DNA of 64,000 nt from Phaeobacter sp. 22II1-1F12B (GCF_002210165.1 NZ_AQQP01000002.1:310001-374000), one strand, 5' to 3'. Shown: positions 33,310 through 42,602, numbered from the stretch's first letter. Made by a program: numbers and translations. The notes: generated by a model from the letters alone, not told the origin.

Positions 33310-34893
33310 TTACCGTGCCGCCAGGATCATCTCGCTCGCCTTTTCGGCGATCATGATCGTCGGGGAATTGGTGTTGCCGCTGGTGATTGTCGGCATGATC
33401 GAGGCATCGACCACGCGCAGCCCTGCCACCCCGCGCAGGCGCAACTGCGGATCCAGAGGCGCCTCATCGCCCGCGCCCATCCGTACCGTGCCCACCGGGT
33501 GAAAGATCGTCGTCCCGATATCCCCCGCCGCGCGGGCCAGATCGGCATCACTCTCAATAGACATGCCCGGCTTCATCTCTTCGGGCGCATATTTCGCCAT
33601 CGGTCCCTGCGCCATGATCCGCCGCGCCTGCTTGATCGCGGCCACCGCTACCGCCCGGTCGCCTTCAGTCGACAGGTAGTTGGGGGCGATCACCGGCGCG
33701 TCCTCGGGTTTGGGCGAGGCGATCTTTACGCTGCCCCGGCTTTCGGGACGCAGGTTGCAGACGCTCGCCGTGATCGCCGGGAAATCATGCAGCGGCTGGC
33801 CGAACGCCTCAAGCGAGAGCGGCTGCACGTGGTATTCCAGATCAGGCGTCTCAAGGTCCGGTCGCGACTTGGAAAAGGCGCCAAGCTGACTGGGTGCCAT
33901 CGACATCGGCCCGCCCCGGCGCAGCATGTATTCAAGCCCGATCTTGGCCTTGCCGAACAGGGTCGCCGCCATGGTGTTCAGCGTCAGCGCATCTTTCAGT
34001 CGCCAGGCACAGCGCAGCTGCAAATGGTCCTGAAGGTTTGCGCCGATCCCCGCCATGTCGCGCTGCACGTCGATCCCGTGTTCCTGCAAAAGCGCCCCCG
34101 GCCCCAGCCCGGACAATTGCAGGATCTGCGGCGAATTCACCGCGCCCGCAGACAAGATCACCTCGGCCCGCGCCCGCGCCTGCCGCAAGACGCCGTTCTG
34201 ACGGTATTCGACGCCAACCGCCTTCCCCTCTTCAAGCAAGAGCCGCGTGGTATGGGCGTTGGTCTCGACCTTCAGGCGGTCTTTCGGCGCAGCTTTCAGA
34301 AAAGCACGCGCCGCGTTCAACCGCCAGCCCTTGCGCTGGTTGACCCGGAAATACCCGACACCCTCGTTATTGCCCCGGTTGAAATCGGTGGTGCGGGGCA
34401 GCCCCTCGGCCTCGGCCGCCGCCATCCAGTCATCCAGCAGATCCCAGCGCAGCCGCTGGTTATCGACCCGCCATTCGCCACCGACCCCATGCATGTCATC
34501 AGGACCGTCCACGTAATCTTCCAGCCGCTTGAACAGGGGCAGCACATCATCCCAGCCCCAGCCCGGATTGCCCTGCTGCCGCCAGCCGTCGTAATCCGCC
34601 GCCTGCCCACGCAGGTAGAGCATCCCGTTGATCGAAGAACACCCGCCCAGCACCTTGCCGCGCGGATAAAGCAGCGAGCGCCCGTTCAGACCATCCTCTT
34701 CGGCGGTGCGATACATCCAGTCGGTGCGCGGGTTGCCGATGCAATAGAGATACCCCATCGGGATATGGATCCAGTGGTAATTGTCGCCGCCCCCGGCCTC
34801 GAGCAGCAGGGTCCGGTGACCCGCACGGCTCAGGCGATTGGCCAGAACGCAGCCCGCGCTGCCGGCACCGACGATGATGTAATCGAATTCCAT
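33310..34893 (-). CDS. GMC-family FAD oxidoreductase (choline/alcohol dehydrogenase-like)
   Basis: A 527-residue flavoenzyme. The FAD site is DYIIVGAGSAGCVLANRLS, the GMC signature GGCSSINGMLYLRG follows near residue 80, and the C-terminal catalytic His and Asn lie in FHPVGTVRMG and TSGNTNSPT. It would oxidise a primary alcohol (choline or an alkyl alcohol); it lacks a nearby betaine aldehyde dehydrogenase or betI, so betaine synthesis is not indicated. GGGGAGAGTGAT precedes ATG 34893. Divergent from lysE, monocistronic. Confidence 0.9.
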   Translation of the reverse strand: MEFDYIIVGAGSAGCVLANRLSRAGHRTLLLEAGGGDNYHWIHIPMGYLYCIGNPRTDWMYRTAEEDGLNGRSLLYPRGKVLGGCSSINGMLYLRGQAADYDGWRQQGNPGWGWDDVLPLFKRLEDYVDGPDDMHGVGGEWRVDNQRLRWDLLDDWMAAAEAEGLPRTTDFNRGNNEGVGYFRVNQRKGWRLNAARAFLKAAPKDRLKVETNAHTTRLLLEEGKAVGVEYRQNGVLRQARARAEVILSAGAVNSPQILQLSGLGPGALLQEHGIDVQRDMAGIGANLQDHLQLRCAWRLKDALTLNTMAATLFGKAKIGLEYMLRRGGPMSMAPSQLGAFSKSRPDLETPDLEYHVQPLSLEAFGQPLHDFPAITASVCNLRPESRGSVKIASPKPEDAPVIAPNYLSTEGDRAVAVAAIKQARRIMAQGPMAKYAPEEMKPGMSIESDADLARAAGDIGTTIFHPVGTVRMGAGDEAPLDPQLRLRGVAGLRVVDASIMPTITSGNTNSPTIMIAEKASEMILAAR

Positions 34894-35079
34894 ATCACTC
34901 TCCCCTTGGCCCATTTGTCAGCCAGCAACCCCGGAACCGCAAGCGCGATTGTGCAGCCCCTTTCATCGCCGGGGTTGATGGGGCGCATCACGAAAATGCC
35001 GCGCGCAACGGGTTATGAGCCGTTGCAGGTCCTCCGCCGCCACGGGTAGGCTCTTTGGACCCAGCCATGGAGGGTTCCC

Positions 35080-35676
35080 ATGCCCAGTGCCGCCGAATTC
35101 CCTGCCCTGATCGGTTTTGCCTTTGTCGCCGCCGCCTCGCCGGGGCCGAACAACATCATGGTCATGTCCTCGGGCGCGAATTTCGGCATTCGGCGGACCC
35201 TGCCGCACATGTTCGGCATCGGCATCGGGTTCGCCGTGATGATCGTGCTGGTCGGGCTTGGGCTGATGGCGCTATTCGAACGGTATCCGCTGCTCAACAC
35301 CATTCTAACGGTGGCCTCGGTCACCTACCTGCTCTGGCTGGCCTGGAAGATCGCCAATGCCGCCCCGCCGCAGGCTGGCGGAGACGTGGGAAAACCGTTC
35401 AGCTTTCTGCAGGCAAGCGCCTTTCAATGGGTCAACCCCAAGGCCTGGGCCATGGGCACCACGGCCATCACGCTCTACGCACCGGAACATACCCTCTCGG
35501 CCGTGCTGATCGTCGCAACCGCTTTTGTCGCGGTGACCCTGCCCTCGCTCACGTTCTGGGTTTTTGCCGGGACGATGGTGCAGCGCTGGCTGTCGAAACC
35601 CGCCCGGCTGCGCGCCTTCAACATCTTCATGGCGCTTTTGCTCGTCGGCTCGCTCTATCTGGGTCTGCGGCACTGA
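35080..35676 (+). CDS. LysE-family amino-acid exporter
   Basis: A 198-residue inner-membrane protein with about six membrane segments. The LysE/RhtB signature ASPGPNNIMVMSSGANFG is at residues 23-40, and QWVNPKAWAMG is the second conserved motif. It exports an amino acid or amine; the substrate is unknown. GGAGGG precedes the ATG. It ends near the Lrp-type gene on the other strand. Confidence 0.9.
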   Translation: MPSAAEFPALIGFAFVAAASPGPNNIMVMSSGANFGIRRTLPHMFGIGIGFAVMIVLVGLGLMALFERYPLLNTILTVASVTYLLWLAWKIANAAPPQAGGDVGKPFSFLQASAFQWVNPKAWAMGTTAITLYAPEHTLSAVLIVATAFVAVTLPSLTFWVFAGTMVQRWLSKPARLRAFNIFMALLLVGSLYLGLRH

Positions 35677-35709
35677 ACACCGCAAAAAAGGGCAAAAGTC
35701 ATACAAACG

Positions 35710-35742
35710 GTGTACGGGGGGTGTACAGGAAGTGTACGGCTT
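35710..35742. repeat. Three 11-bp direct repeats with GTGTAC core
   Basis: GTGTAC starts at 35710, 35721 and 35732, giving three units of exactly 11 bases between lysE and the Lrp gene. The 11-bp period puts each unit on the same DNA face. No ORF explains it. Confidence 0.7.
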
Positions 35743-35762
35743 TCACCCCCTGTTTCGCCCCT

Positions 35763-36221
35763 TCAGACCGGCAAAGCCGTGGTCTGCAGAACCGTCCGCA
35801 GGGCAAAGCTCGACTGCATCTGTGACACGCCCGGAAGACGGCTCAGATGCTGGCGGTGAATGCGGGCGAAATCCTCGGTATCCTCGGCAACGATCTTGAG
35901 GATGTAATCCGCCGTCCCCGCCATCAGGTGACATTCCAATACATCCGGAATCCGCCGTACCGCCTTTTCGAAGGCATCCAGAACCTCATCCGACTGGCTC
36001 TGCAACTTGATTTCGACGATGACCGTGGTGGACATGCCCAGCCGCCGCGGATCCAGCAGCGCGACATAGCCGCGAATGAACCCTTCGGCCTCAAGCCGCT
36101 GCACCCGGCGATGGCAGGCCGAGGGTGACAGGTTCACCTTTTCGGACAGGTCCGCGTTCGACAGCCGCCCCCTGACCTGCAGGGCCGCGAGTATCCGCCG
36201 ATCGGTTGCATCCAGCTCCAT
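35763..36221 (-). CDS. Lrp/AsnC-family regulator, likely controlling alanine dehydrogenase
   Basis: A 152-residue Lrp/AsnC protein. Residues 1-60 are the HTH (MELDATDRRILAAL, LSNADLSEKVNLSPSACHRRV), and residues 66-145 are the RAM effector domain (VIVEIKL, CHLMAGTADYILKI). It is divergent from ald, the classic arrangement in which such a regulator responds to alanine and controls ald. The ATG at 36221 was chosen because the frame to 36338 adds a non-family extension that would overlap the promoter region. Confidence 0.92.
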   Translation of the reverse strand: MELDATDRRILAALQVRGRLSNADLSEKVNLSPSACHRRVQRLEAEGFIRGYVALLDPRRLGMSTTVIVEIKLQSQSDEVLDAFEKAVRRIPDVLECHLMAGTADYILKIVAEDTEDFARIHRQHLSRLPGVSQMQSSFALRTVLQTTALPV

Positions 36222-36256
36222 CCGCGCAATTCCTTTGCGTAAAGCGATTAAAATAC

Positions 36257-36269
36257 CGAAGAGTCTTCG
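36257..36269. promoter_or_regulatory. Candidate Lrp-type operator in the ald intergenic region
   Basis: CGAAGA-G-TCTTCG is a perfect 13-bp palindrome 36 bases upstream of the regulator start and about 90 before ald. Lrp/AsnC sites are commonly short AT-containing palindromes. Assigned by position only. Confidence 0.4.
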
Positions 36270-36359
36270 ACAAAAACCCCGCTGAGCGCCCAGAATTCTC
36301 ACAGAAATTGCAAGATGGGAAGCGCATAATCGGTACATTTACACAAGGGAGGTCAGAAC

Positions 36360-37481
36360 ATGAAGATCGGTTGCCCCAAGGAAATCAAGCCGCAGGAATT
36401 TCGCGTCGGCATGACACCCAACGCGGTCCGTGAGGCGGTCGCTCATGGCCACAGCGTCATGATCGAGAAAAACGCTGGCGCAGGTGCCGGTTTCGAGGAT
36501 GCCGCCTATACCGAAGCGGGCGCGCAAGTTATTGCGACAGCGGAAGAAATCTTTGCCAGCGCCGAGATGATCGTCAAAGTCAAGGAACCCCAGCCGGTCG
36601 AGCGCAAGATGCTGCGCGAAGGGCAGTTGCTGTTCACCTATCTCCACCTTGCGCCCGATCCGGCCCAGACACATGACCTGATTGCCTCTGGCTGCACCGC
36701 CATCGCCTATGAAACCGTGACCGATGCGGCAGGCGGGCTGCCCCTGCTGGCGCCGATGTCCGAGGTCGCGGGCCGCCTTGCGCCGCAGGTCGGTGCATGG
36801 ACCCTGCAAAAGGCCAATGGCGGACGCGGCGTGTTGATGGGCGGTGTGCCCGGGGTAGGCCCGGCCAAGGTTGCCGTGATCGGCGGTGGCGTAGTCGGCA
36901 CCCATGCCGCACGGATCGCCGCTGGAATGGGCGCAGATGTCACCGTGCTCGACCGCTCCCTGCCCCGTATCCGCTATCTCGACGACGTATTCGGCGGACA
37001 GTTCAAGACCTCCTATGCCAGCGCGGGCAATACCGCCGATCTCGTGGCCGAGGCCGACATGGTGATCGGCGCCGTCCTGATCCCCGGTGCCGCCGCCCCG
37101 AAACTGGTCACCCGCGCCCAGCTTTCCACCATGAAGCCCGGCGCGGCCATTGTCGATGTCGCCATTGATCAGGGCGGTTGCTTTGAAACCTCGCACGCGA
37201 CCACCCATCAGGACCCGATCTACGAAGTCGATGGCATCATGCATTACTGCGTCGCGAACATGCCCGGCGCTGTGGCGCGCACCTCGACCATCGCGCTTGG
37301 CAACGCCACCATGCCCTTCCTGCTGGCACTGGCCGACAAGGGATGGAAACAGGCCTGCGCCGACGACCCGCATCTGCTGAACGGTCTGAACGTCCACGCG
37401 GGTAAGCTGACCTATTTCGCCGTGGGCAAGGCGCTGGGGATCGATGTGACCTCGCCCCAGCTGGTTGTCAAAGCGGCTTAA
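36360..37481 (+). CDS. ald: Alanine dehydrogenase
   Basis: A 373-residue NAD-dependent alanine dehydrogenase, interconverting L-alanine and pyruvate plus ammonia. MKIGCPKEIKPQEFRVGM is the typical N-terminus, the substrate-site lysine lies in VKVKEPQ (about residue 74), and the catalytic histidine is in YLHLAPD. The Rossmann site is VIGGGVVGTHAARIA. GGGAGGTCAGAAC precedes the ATG. Divergent from a Lrp/AsnC regulator and ended by a strong hairpin. Confidence 0.96.
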   Translation: MKIGCPKEIKPQEFRVGMTPNAVREAVAHGHSVMIEKNAGAGAGFEDAAYTEAGAQVIATAEEIFASAEMIVKVKEPQPVERKMLREGQLLFTYLHLAPDPAQTHDLIASGCTAIAYETVTDAAGGLPLLAPMSEVAGRLAPQVGAWTLQKANGGRGVLMGGVPGVGPAKVAVIGGGVVGTHAARIAAGMGADVTVLDRSLPRIRYLDDVFGGQFKTSYASAGNTADLVAEADMVIGAVLIPGAAAPKLVTRAQLSTMKPGAAIVDVAIDQGGCFETSHATTHQDPIYEVDGIMHYCVANMPGAVARTSTIALGNATMPFLLALADKGWKQACADDPHLLNGLNVHAGKLTYFAVGKALGIDVTSPQLVVKAA

Positions 37482-37495
37482 CCGTTTGATATGGC

Positions 37496-37525
37496 GCGTT
37501 ATCCGCAGAAACGCGCGGATAACGC
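37496..37525. terminator. Hairpin between ald and mscL
   Basis: GCGTTATCCGC and GCGGATAACGC form a perfect 11-bp stem with an 8-base loop. Convergent genes lie on both sides; no long T-run is visible. Confidence 0.75.
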
Positions 37526-37546
37526 CCTTGTTCTGAAGATTCCGGG

Positions 37547-37978
37547 TTAGCGCTGCTGAAGCGCGTCGCGAATTTCGATCAGGATGTCCTTTTCCGACGG
37601 TCCGGTGTGAACCTCGGGCGCGACCTCATCGGGCTTTTCCGCCAACGATTTGACCCGGTTCACCATCTTGACGAGAATAAAGACGACCCAGGCGATGATC
37701 AGGAAATTGAGCACCGCCATCAGGAAGCTGCCATAGGCGAAAATCGACGCCCCGGATTCACGCGCGGCGGCAAGGCTTGCGCCTTCCGGCACTTCGCCAC
37801 CCAGCACGATGTACTTGTCGGTGAAATCGAAACCGCCGGTGAACAACCCGATGAAAGGGTTTATGATATCGGCAACCAGCGAACTGACAATCGCGGTAAA
37901 GGCCGCGCCGATGATGATGCCGACGGCCATGTCCATGACATTGCCCTTGGCGATAAAATCCTTGAATTCCTGGATCAT
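37547..37978 (-). CDS. mscL: Large-conductance mechanosensitive channel
   Basis: A 143-residue MscL, the emergency osmotic-shock valve. [31 protein letters not shown] forms the N-terminal amphipathic helix and the pore-lining TM1, the second membrane segment is about residues 72-95, and a basic C-terminal helical bundle follows. AAGGAGCTAGGGA is a good ribosome-binding site. Monocistronic. Confidence 0.95.
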   Translation of the reverse strand: MIQEFKDFIAKGNVMDMAVGIIIGAAFTAIVSSLVADIINPFIGLFTGGFDFTDKYIVLGGEVPEGASLAAARESGASIFAYGSFLMAVLNFLIIAWVVFILVKMVNRVKSLAEKPDEVAPEVHTGPSEKDILIEIRDALQQR

Positions 37979-38119
37979 TCCCTAGCTCCTTGATCGAAAG
38001 ACCCTGCGACCACTGTTCGCATTCACACATCGGACCGGGCACCAATGCACTCATTCAACCCTGTCCGTCCGGGCGAATATCATTACGTTAACAAGGGTTA
38101 CGCTATCAGGAGCGCTCTC

Positions 38120-38818
38120 ATGACAGACCTCACCCAATTTCCCATTACCGCAAAATGGCCCGCCGCAAACCCGGAAATCATCCAGCTATATTCGTTTCCC
38201 ACGCCGAATGGCGTAAAAGCGTCTATCGCGCTGGAAGAGATGGGCCTTGCATACGAACCTCATCTGGTCACGCTGGCCGATGCCGATGTCAAAAGCGATG
38301 CTTTCCTGTCGCTGAACCCTAACAACAAGATCCCCGCGATCATCGACCCGAACGGGCCGGACGGCGCCCCGGTAGGCCTGTTCGAAAGCGGCGCGATCCT
38401 GATCTATCTGGCCGAGAAAAGCGGCAAGCTGATCGGAACTTCGGCGACCGACAAGGCCAAGATCATCCAATGGGTGATGTTCCAGATGGGTGGCCTTGGG
38501 CCGATGCTTGGCCAGCTTGGGTTCTTTTACAAATTCGCCGGTGCGGATATCGAAGACCCGCGCCCGCGCGACCGCTACATCAACGAAGCCAAGCGCCTGC
38601 TGGCCGTTCTGGAAAAGCAGCTTGATGGCCAGGACTGGGTGGCGGGGGACTATTCCATCGCCGATATCGCCATCGCGCCTTGGGTCAACGCGCTTGAATT
38701 CTACGGAGCCAAGGACGTTGTCAACTGGTCGGGCCATCCCAACCTGATCGCTTACCTCGAACGCTTCTACGCGCGTCCGGCGGTGGAAAAGGGCAAGAAT
38801 ATCCCGCCCCGTCCCTGA
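38120..38818 (+). CDS. Glutathione S-transferase / Nu-class disulfide-bond oxidoreductase
   Basis: A 232-residue GST-fold protein. The thioredoxin-like half (residues 18-95) contains the YghU/YfcG-type TPNGVKASIALEEMGL and the glutathione-site FESGAILIYLAEK; the helical half follows with AKRLLAVLEKQLDGQDWVAGDYSIADIAI. This subgroup reduces disulfides with bound glutathione more than conjugating. AGGAGC precedes ATG 38120. Confidence 0.88.
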   Translation: MTDLTQFPITAKWPAANPEIIQLYSFPTPNGVKASIALEEMGLAYEPHLVTLADADVKSDAFLSLNPNNKIPAIIDPNGPDGAPVGLFESGAILIYLAEKSGKLIGTSATDKAKIIQWVMFQMGGLGPMLGQLGFFYKFAGADIEDPRPRDRYINEAKRLLAVLEKQLDGQDWVAGDYSIADIAIAPWVNALEFYGAKDVVNWSGHPNLIAYLERFYARPAVEKGKNIPPRP

Positions 38819-38837
38819 TGTTTTCTGCTGTCCGGTC

Positions 38838-39287
38838 TTAGCCGGGCAGTTTGCCTGTCAGCACATAGCGCAGGATCTCGACCACCTGACGCGGCTCTTC
38901 GGCCACCGCCAGCGCGGCCGCGTCGACCTCTTTCAGCGCATGGGCATGATCGGGCCCGTGCAGGATGATGAGCGATTTGCCAAGCGCGGCGGCATAGCCC
39001 GCGTCAAAGGCCGCGTTCCACTGCTTGTACTGGTCGCCGAAACGGACCACGACCACGTCGGCATCCTCGATCCCCTTGCGGGTACGGATCGCGTTGACCT
39101 GCGCGCCCTTGCGGTCATGCCAGAACTTGTTCGGCTCGGCCCCAAGGATCGCGACGCCGCAGTCATCGCTGGCCCCGTGATCGGTGACCGGGGCATTAAA
39201 GGTAATATCCAGCCCCTCGGCGCCCGCAGTGATCTGCTCGCGCCAGTCGGTGTGAATTTCGCCGCTCAGATAGACGTTGAGTGCCAT
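38838..39287 (-). CDS. ytoQ: YtoQ-family protein
   Basis: A 149-residue protein of the YtoQ family (nucleoside 2-deoxyribosyltransferase-like fold). MALNVYLSGEIHTDWREQI and the central IEDADVVVVRFGDQYKQWN are characteristic. Its activity is unknown to me; the fold suggests a nucleotide-sugar ligand. AGGAGA precedes the ATG. Confidence 0.88.
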   Translation of the reverse strand: MALNVYLSGEIHTDWREQITAGAEGLDITFNAPVTDHGASDDCGVAILGAEPNKFWHDRKGAQVNAIRTRKGIEDADVVVVRFGDQYKQWNAAFDAGYAAALGKSLIILHGPDHAHALKEVDAAALAVAEEPRQVVEILRYVLTGKLPG

Positions 39288-39414
39288 GGCTTTCTCCTGC
39301 TTGCTGCTGCGCTCTTGCTAGCGGATCACAGCCCCGGTCGAAACCCCGGTGAAAGGTTGAGGCGCAAAGCCCGCCCGCGCTATGATCCTCCGGGTCAAGA
39401 CAGAGGAACCGGTC

Positions 39415-40176
39415 ATGCTGTCCAAACTTGCATCGCTATATCAGGACGATACGCCTGCCGCGCACCGGTTTCGCTATGGGTTGCTGGCCTTCGACCTTGG
39501 CACCATCGCTTTCGTGGTCGTGACCTCGTTCTTCAAACATACCCTTGCCATCGAGATCATCGACGCGGTGCTTGGTGTGATCATACTCGCGGATTTCCTG
39601 ATCCGCTTTACGATCGAGAAGAACAAGAAGACCTTTATGTTCCGCGTCGCGACGATTGCGGATATCATCGCGATCGCGTCCTTCCTTGCGCCAATCGCGG
39701 GCGAAGGGTTCGGGTTCCTGCGCGTCCTGCGGACCCTGCGTCTGCTGCACACCTACGAGCTCAGCTCGCGCCTGCGGCAGGATTTCAGGTACTTCCGCGA
39801 GAACCAGGAGATCATCCTTGCGGCGATCAACCTGTTTGTCTTCCTCTTCGTGATGACCGGACTGATCTATGCGACGCAGTATCCCGAGAATCCGGACATC
39901 GGCAATTACGCGGATGCGCTGTATTTCACGGTCACCACGCTGACCACGACAGGGTTCGGCGACATCACCCTGCATGGCACCTCTGGACGGATGCTATCGG
40001 TCGGGGTGATGATCGTGGGTGTCACGTTGTTCCTGCGGCTGGCGCAGGTCATGTTCCGCCCGACCAAGGTGCGCCACGAATGTTCGACCTGCGGCCTTGT
40101 CCTGCACGACGCGGACGCCGTGCATTGCAAGCATTGTGGCGAGACGATCCGCATCAAAACCGAAGGGGTCTATTAG
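39415..40176 (+). CDS. Voltage-gated-type potassium channel with C-terminal zinc ribbon
   Basis: A 253-residue ion channel. Six membrane segments fit S1-S6; S4 is arginine-rich (FLRVLRTLRLLHTYELSSRL). The selectivity filter TTTGFGD is at residues 177-183, so K+ is the likely ion. After S6 the cytoplasmic tail carries Cys223-x2-Cys226 and Cys238-x2-Cys241, a rubredoxin/zinc-ribbon pattern that ordinary 6-TM channels lack. GAGGAACCGGTC supports ATG 39415 (the frame starts at 39382). Divergent from ytoQ and convergent with pheT, it stands alone. Confidence 0.88.
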   Translation: MLSKLASLYQDDTPAAHRFRYGLLAFDLGTIAFVVVTSFFKHTLAIEIIDAVLGVIILADFLIRFTIEKNKKTFMFRVATIADIIAIASFLAPIAGEGFGFLRVLRTLRLLHTYELSSRLRQDFRYFRENQEIILAAINLFVFLFVMTGLIYATQYPENPDIGNYADALYFTVTTLTTTGFGDITLHGTSGRMLSVGVMIVGVTLFLRLAQVMFRPTKVRHECSTCGLVLHDADAVHCKHCGETIRIKTEGVY

Positions 40177-40189
40177 CGGATCGCCGGTG

Positions 40190-42586
40190 TTAACCGCGCA
40201 GGCTGCCGCCGGTTGCCTTTGAGACCTTCTCGACGATCTTGGCGCTGACCGCTTCGATTTCCGCCTCGGTCAGGGTCTTGTCGCTGGGCTGAAGCCGCAC
40301 GGTCACGGCGAGCGATTTCTTGCCCTCACCCAGCGAGCCGCCAATGAATTCGTCAAAGACGCGCACATCCACGATCAGTGCTTTGTCGGCACCGCTGGCC
40401 GCGTTGACCAGCGTCAGCGCCTCGACATCGGCGTCGACGACGAAAGCAAAGTCGCGTTCAACCGCTTGCAGATCCTTGAGCGCCAGTGCCGGACGGGTCG
40501 CGCCCGTCTTGCGCGGCATCGGGATTTCGCCCGGCCAGAGGGTAAAGGCCATCGCCGGCCCCTTGACGCCCATCTCGGTCAGAACCTTGGGATGCAACTC
40601 ACCAAAGACGCCCAGGACCTTTTTCGGCCCCAGACAGATCTTGCCGTGACGGCCCGGGTGCCACCAGCCCTGCGCGCCGCGCAGGATCTGCACCTTGGCC
40701 GGTGCGCCCATCGCCGACAGGATCGCCTCGGCATCAGCCTTGACGTCGAACACATCGATGGGGCGCGACGCGCCGTGCACATCCTTGGGTTCGGTACGTC
40801 CGACCAGCAGGCCGGAGATCAGCGTGTGCTGTTCGCCCGGTTCGCCGCCGTGGAACGCAGGCCCCAGTTCGAACAGCGCCATGTCCATGAAACCGCGCGC
40901 CTGATTGCGGGCTGCGGCCTGCAACAGGCCCGGCAAAAGCGCCGGACGCATATGGCTCATCTCCGAGCTGATCGGGTTTTCCAGCCGGGTCGCATCATCA
41001 CCGCCGCCAAAAAGCGCAGCGCTGGCCTGATCGATAAAGCTGTAGGTGATGCATTCATGGTAGCCCAGCGCCGCCGCCATGCGCCGCGCCGCCTGCTCGC
41101 GGCGCTGCATCGGGGTCATCACCGGGTTCGGTACACCTTGGGTGAGGCGGGGCAGCGGACGACCTTCGAGCTTGGTGAGAGACGCTACGCGCGCGACCTC
41201 CTCGACCAGATCGGCCTCGCCCTGCACATCGGGGCGCCAGCTTGGGACATGGGCCATGTCACCATCCAGACGGAAGCCCAGCGCGGTCAGCGTGTCGCGC
41301 TGCGTATCGGCAGGAATGTCCATGCCGACAAGGCTTTGCACCCGGTCGGTATCAAGCTTGTACGCGCGGGAATGATCCGGCAATGTGCCGGCCAACACCA
41401 CTTCGGAGGCCTCACCGCCGCAGAGCTCGAGGATCATCTGCGTCGCCAGTTCCAGACCGTCAGCGGTGAAGAGCGGATCGACACCGCGTTCAAAGCGATA
41501 GCGCGCGTCGGAATTGATTTTGAGCGCGCGACCGGTCATAGCGATCTGCACGTGATCCCAGAATGCGGATTCGACGAAGACATTGACGGTCTCGTCAGTC
41601 ACGCCGGTTTCTTCACCACCCATGATCCCGGCAAGGCTTTCCGGCCCGTTCGCATCGGAGATCACCATCATGCCGGGCTGGAGCGTATAGGTCTTTTCAT
41701 CCAGCGCCTCGAGCGTCTCGCCGCCTTCGGCACGGTGCACACGCAGACCGCCCGACACCTTGTCGACGTCAAATACGTGGAGCGGGCGGTTGCGGTCGAA
41801 GGTGAAGAAATTCGTGACATCGACCAGCCGCGAAATCGGGCGAAGGCCAATGGCGCGCAGGCGGTCCTGCAACCACTGCGGGCTGGGGCCGTTCTTGACG
41901 CCCTTGATCACGCGGCCCGCGAAAGCCGGGCAGCCGTCGAGCGTGTCGTCATCGATGCTCACCTCTACCGGGCAGGGGAAGCTGCCTGGCACCGGTTCGA
42001 CCGGGTGCTGTTTGAGCGTGCCAAGGCCCCGTGCGGCCAGATCGCGGGCGATGCCCTCGACGCCCAGCGCATCGGGGCGGTTCGGCGTGATCGCGATTTC
42101 GATCACAGGGTCGACCTTGGCCGGATCGTTTTCCGCCAGCCAGTCGATGAACTTGTCGCCAACCTTGCCCGAGGGCAGTTCGATGATGCCGTCATGTTCC
42201 TCGGAGAGTTCAAGCTCGCGTTCGGACGCCATCATGCCAAAGCTTTCGACGCCGCGGATCTTGCCAACACCGATGGTGGTATCAATGCCCGGCACGTACA
42301 TGCCCGGTTTGCAGACGACGACGGTGATGCCTTCGCGGGCGTTGGGTGCGCCGCAGATGATCTGCATCTCGCCCTCGTCGGTATCAACCTTGCAGACCCG
42401 CAGCTTGTCGGCATCCGGGTGCTTTTCGGCATGGTTCACGTAGCCGAGGGTAAAATCCTTGAGCGCGTCGGCGGGATTCGAGATCTCTTCGACCTCGAGA
42501 CCCAGATCGGTCAGCGCCTCGGCGATCTCATCGAGTGTGGCCGTGGTGTCGAGGTGGTCTTTCAGCCAGGACAGGGTGAATTTCAT
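40190..42586 (-). CDS. pheT: Phenylalanine-tRNA ligase beta subunit
   Basis: A 798-residue PheT, joining with PheS as an alpha2-beta2 enzyme. An N-terminal EMAP/OB-type tRNA-binding domain (about 40-150, CKVDTDEGEMQIICGAPN), B3/B4 editing domain with GCPAFAGRVIKGVKNGPSPQ (about 210-400), the B5 domain, and the C-terminal ferredoxin-anticodon domain (RDFAFVVDADV) are all present. It follows pheS with the small YrhK-like gene between them on the same strand. Confidence 0.97.
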   Translation of the reverse strand: MKFTLSWLKDHLDTTATLDEIAEALTDLGLEVEEISNPADALKDFTLGYVNHAEKHPDADKLRVCKVDTDEGEMQIICGAPNAREGITVVVCKPGMYVPGIDTTIGVGKIRGVESFGMMASERELELSEEHDGIIELPSGKVGDKFIDWLAENDPAKVDPVIEIAITPNRPDALGVEGIARDLAARGLGTLKQHPVEPVPGSFPCPVEVSIDDDTLDGCPAFAGRVIKGVKNGPSPQWLQDRLRAIGLRPISRLVDVTNFFTFDRNRPLHVFDVDKVSGGLRVHRAEGGETLEALDEKTYTLQPGMMVISDANGPESLAGIMGGEETGVTDETVNVFVESAFWDHVQIAMTGRALKINSDARYRFERGVDPLFTADGLELATQMILELCGGEASEVVLAGTLPDHSRAYKLDTDRVQSLVGMDIPADTQRDTLTALGFRLDGDMAHVPSWRPDVQGEADLVEEVARVASLTKLEGRPLPRLTQGVPNPVMTPMQRREQAARRMAAALGYHECITYSFIDQASAALFGGGDDATRLENPISSEMSHMRPALLPGLLQAAARNQARGFMDMALFELGPAFHGGEPGEQHTLISGLLVGRTEPKDVHGASRPIDVFDVKADAEAILSAMGAPAKVQILRGAQGWWHPGRHGKICLGPKKVLGVFGELHPKVLTEMGVKGPAMAFTLWPGEIPMPRKTGATRPALALKDLQAVERDFAFVVDADVEALTLVNAASGADKALIVDVRVFDEFIGGSLGEGKKSLAVTVRLQPSDKTLTEAEIEAVSAKIVEKVSKATGGSLRG

Positions 42587-42602
42587 GATGTTGTATCCTT
42601 GC

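Noticed and set aside
33310-34893. Choline-to-betaine (bet) locus
   Set aside because: No betaine aldehyde dehydrogenase, BetI or choline importer lies nearby; only the GMC fold is supported.
33499-35049. 516-codon frame opposite the GMC oxidoreductase
   Set aside because: FAD and catalytic motifs are on the minus strand; the frame is an antisense shadow.
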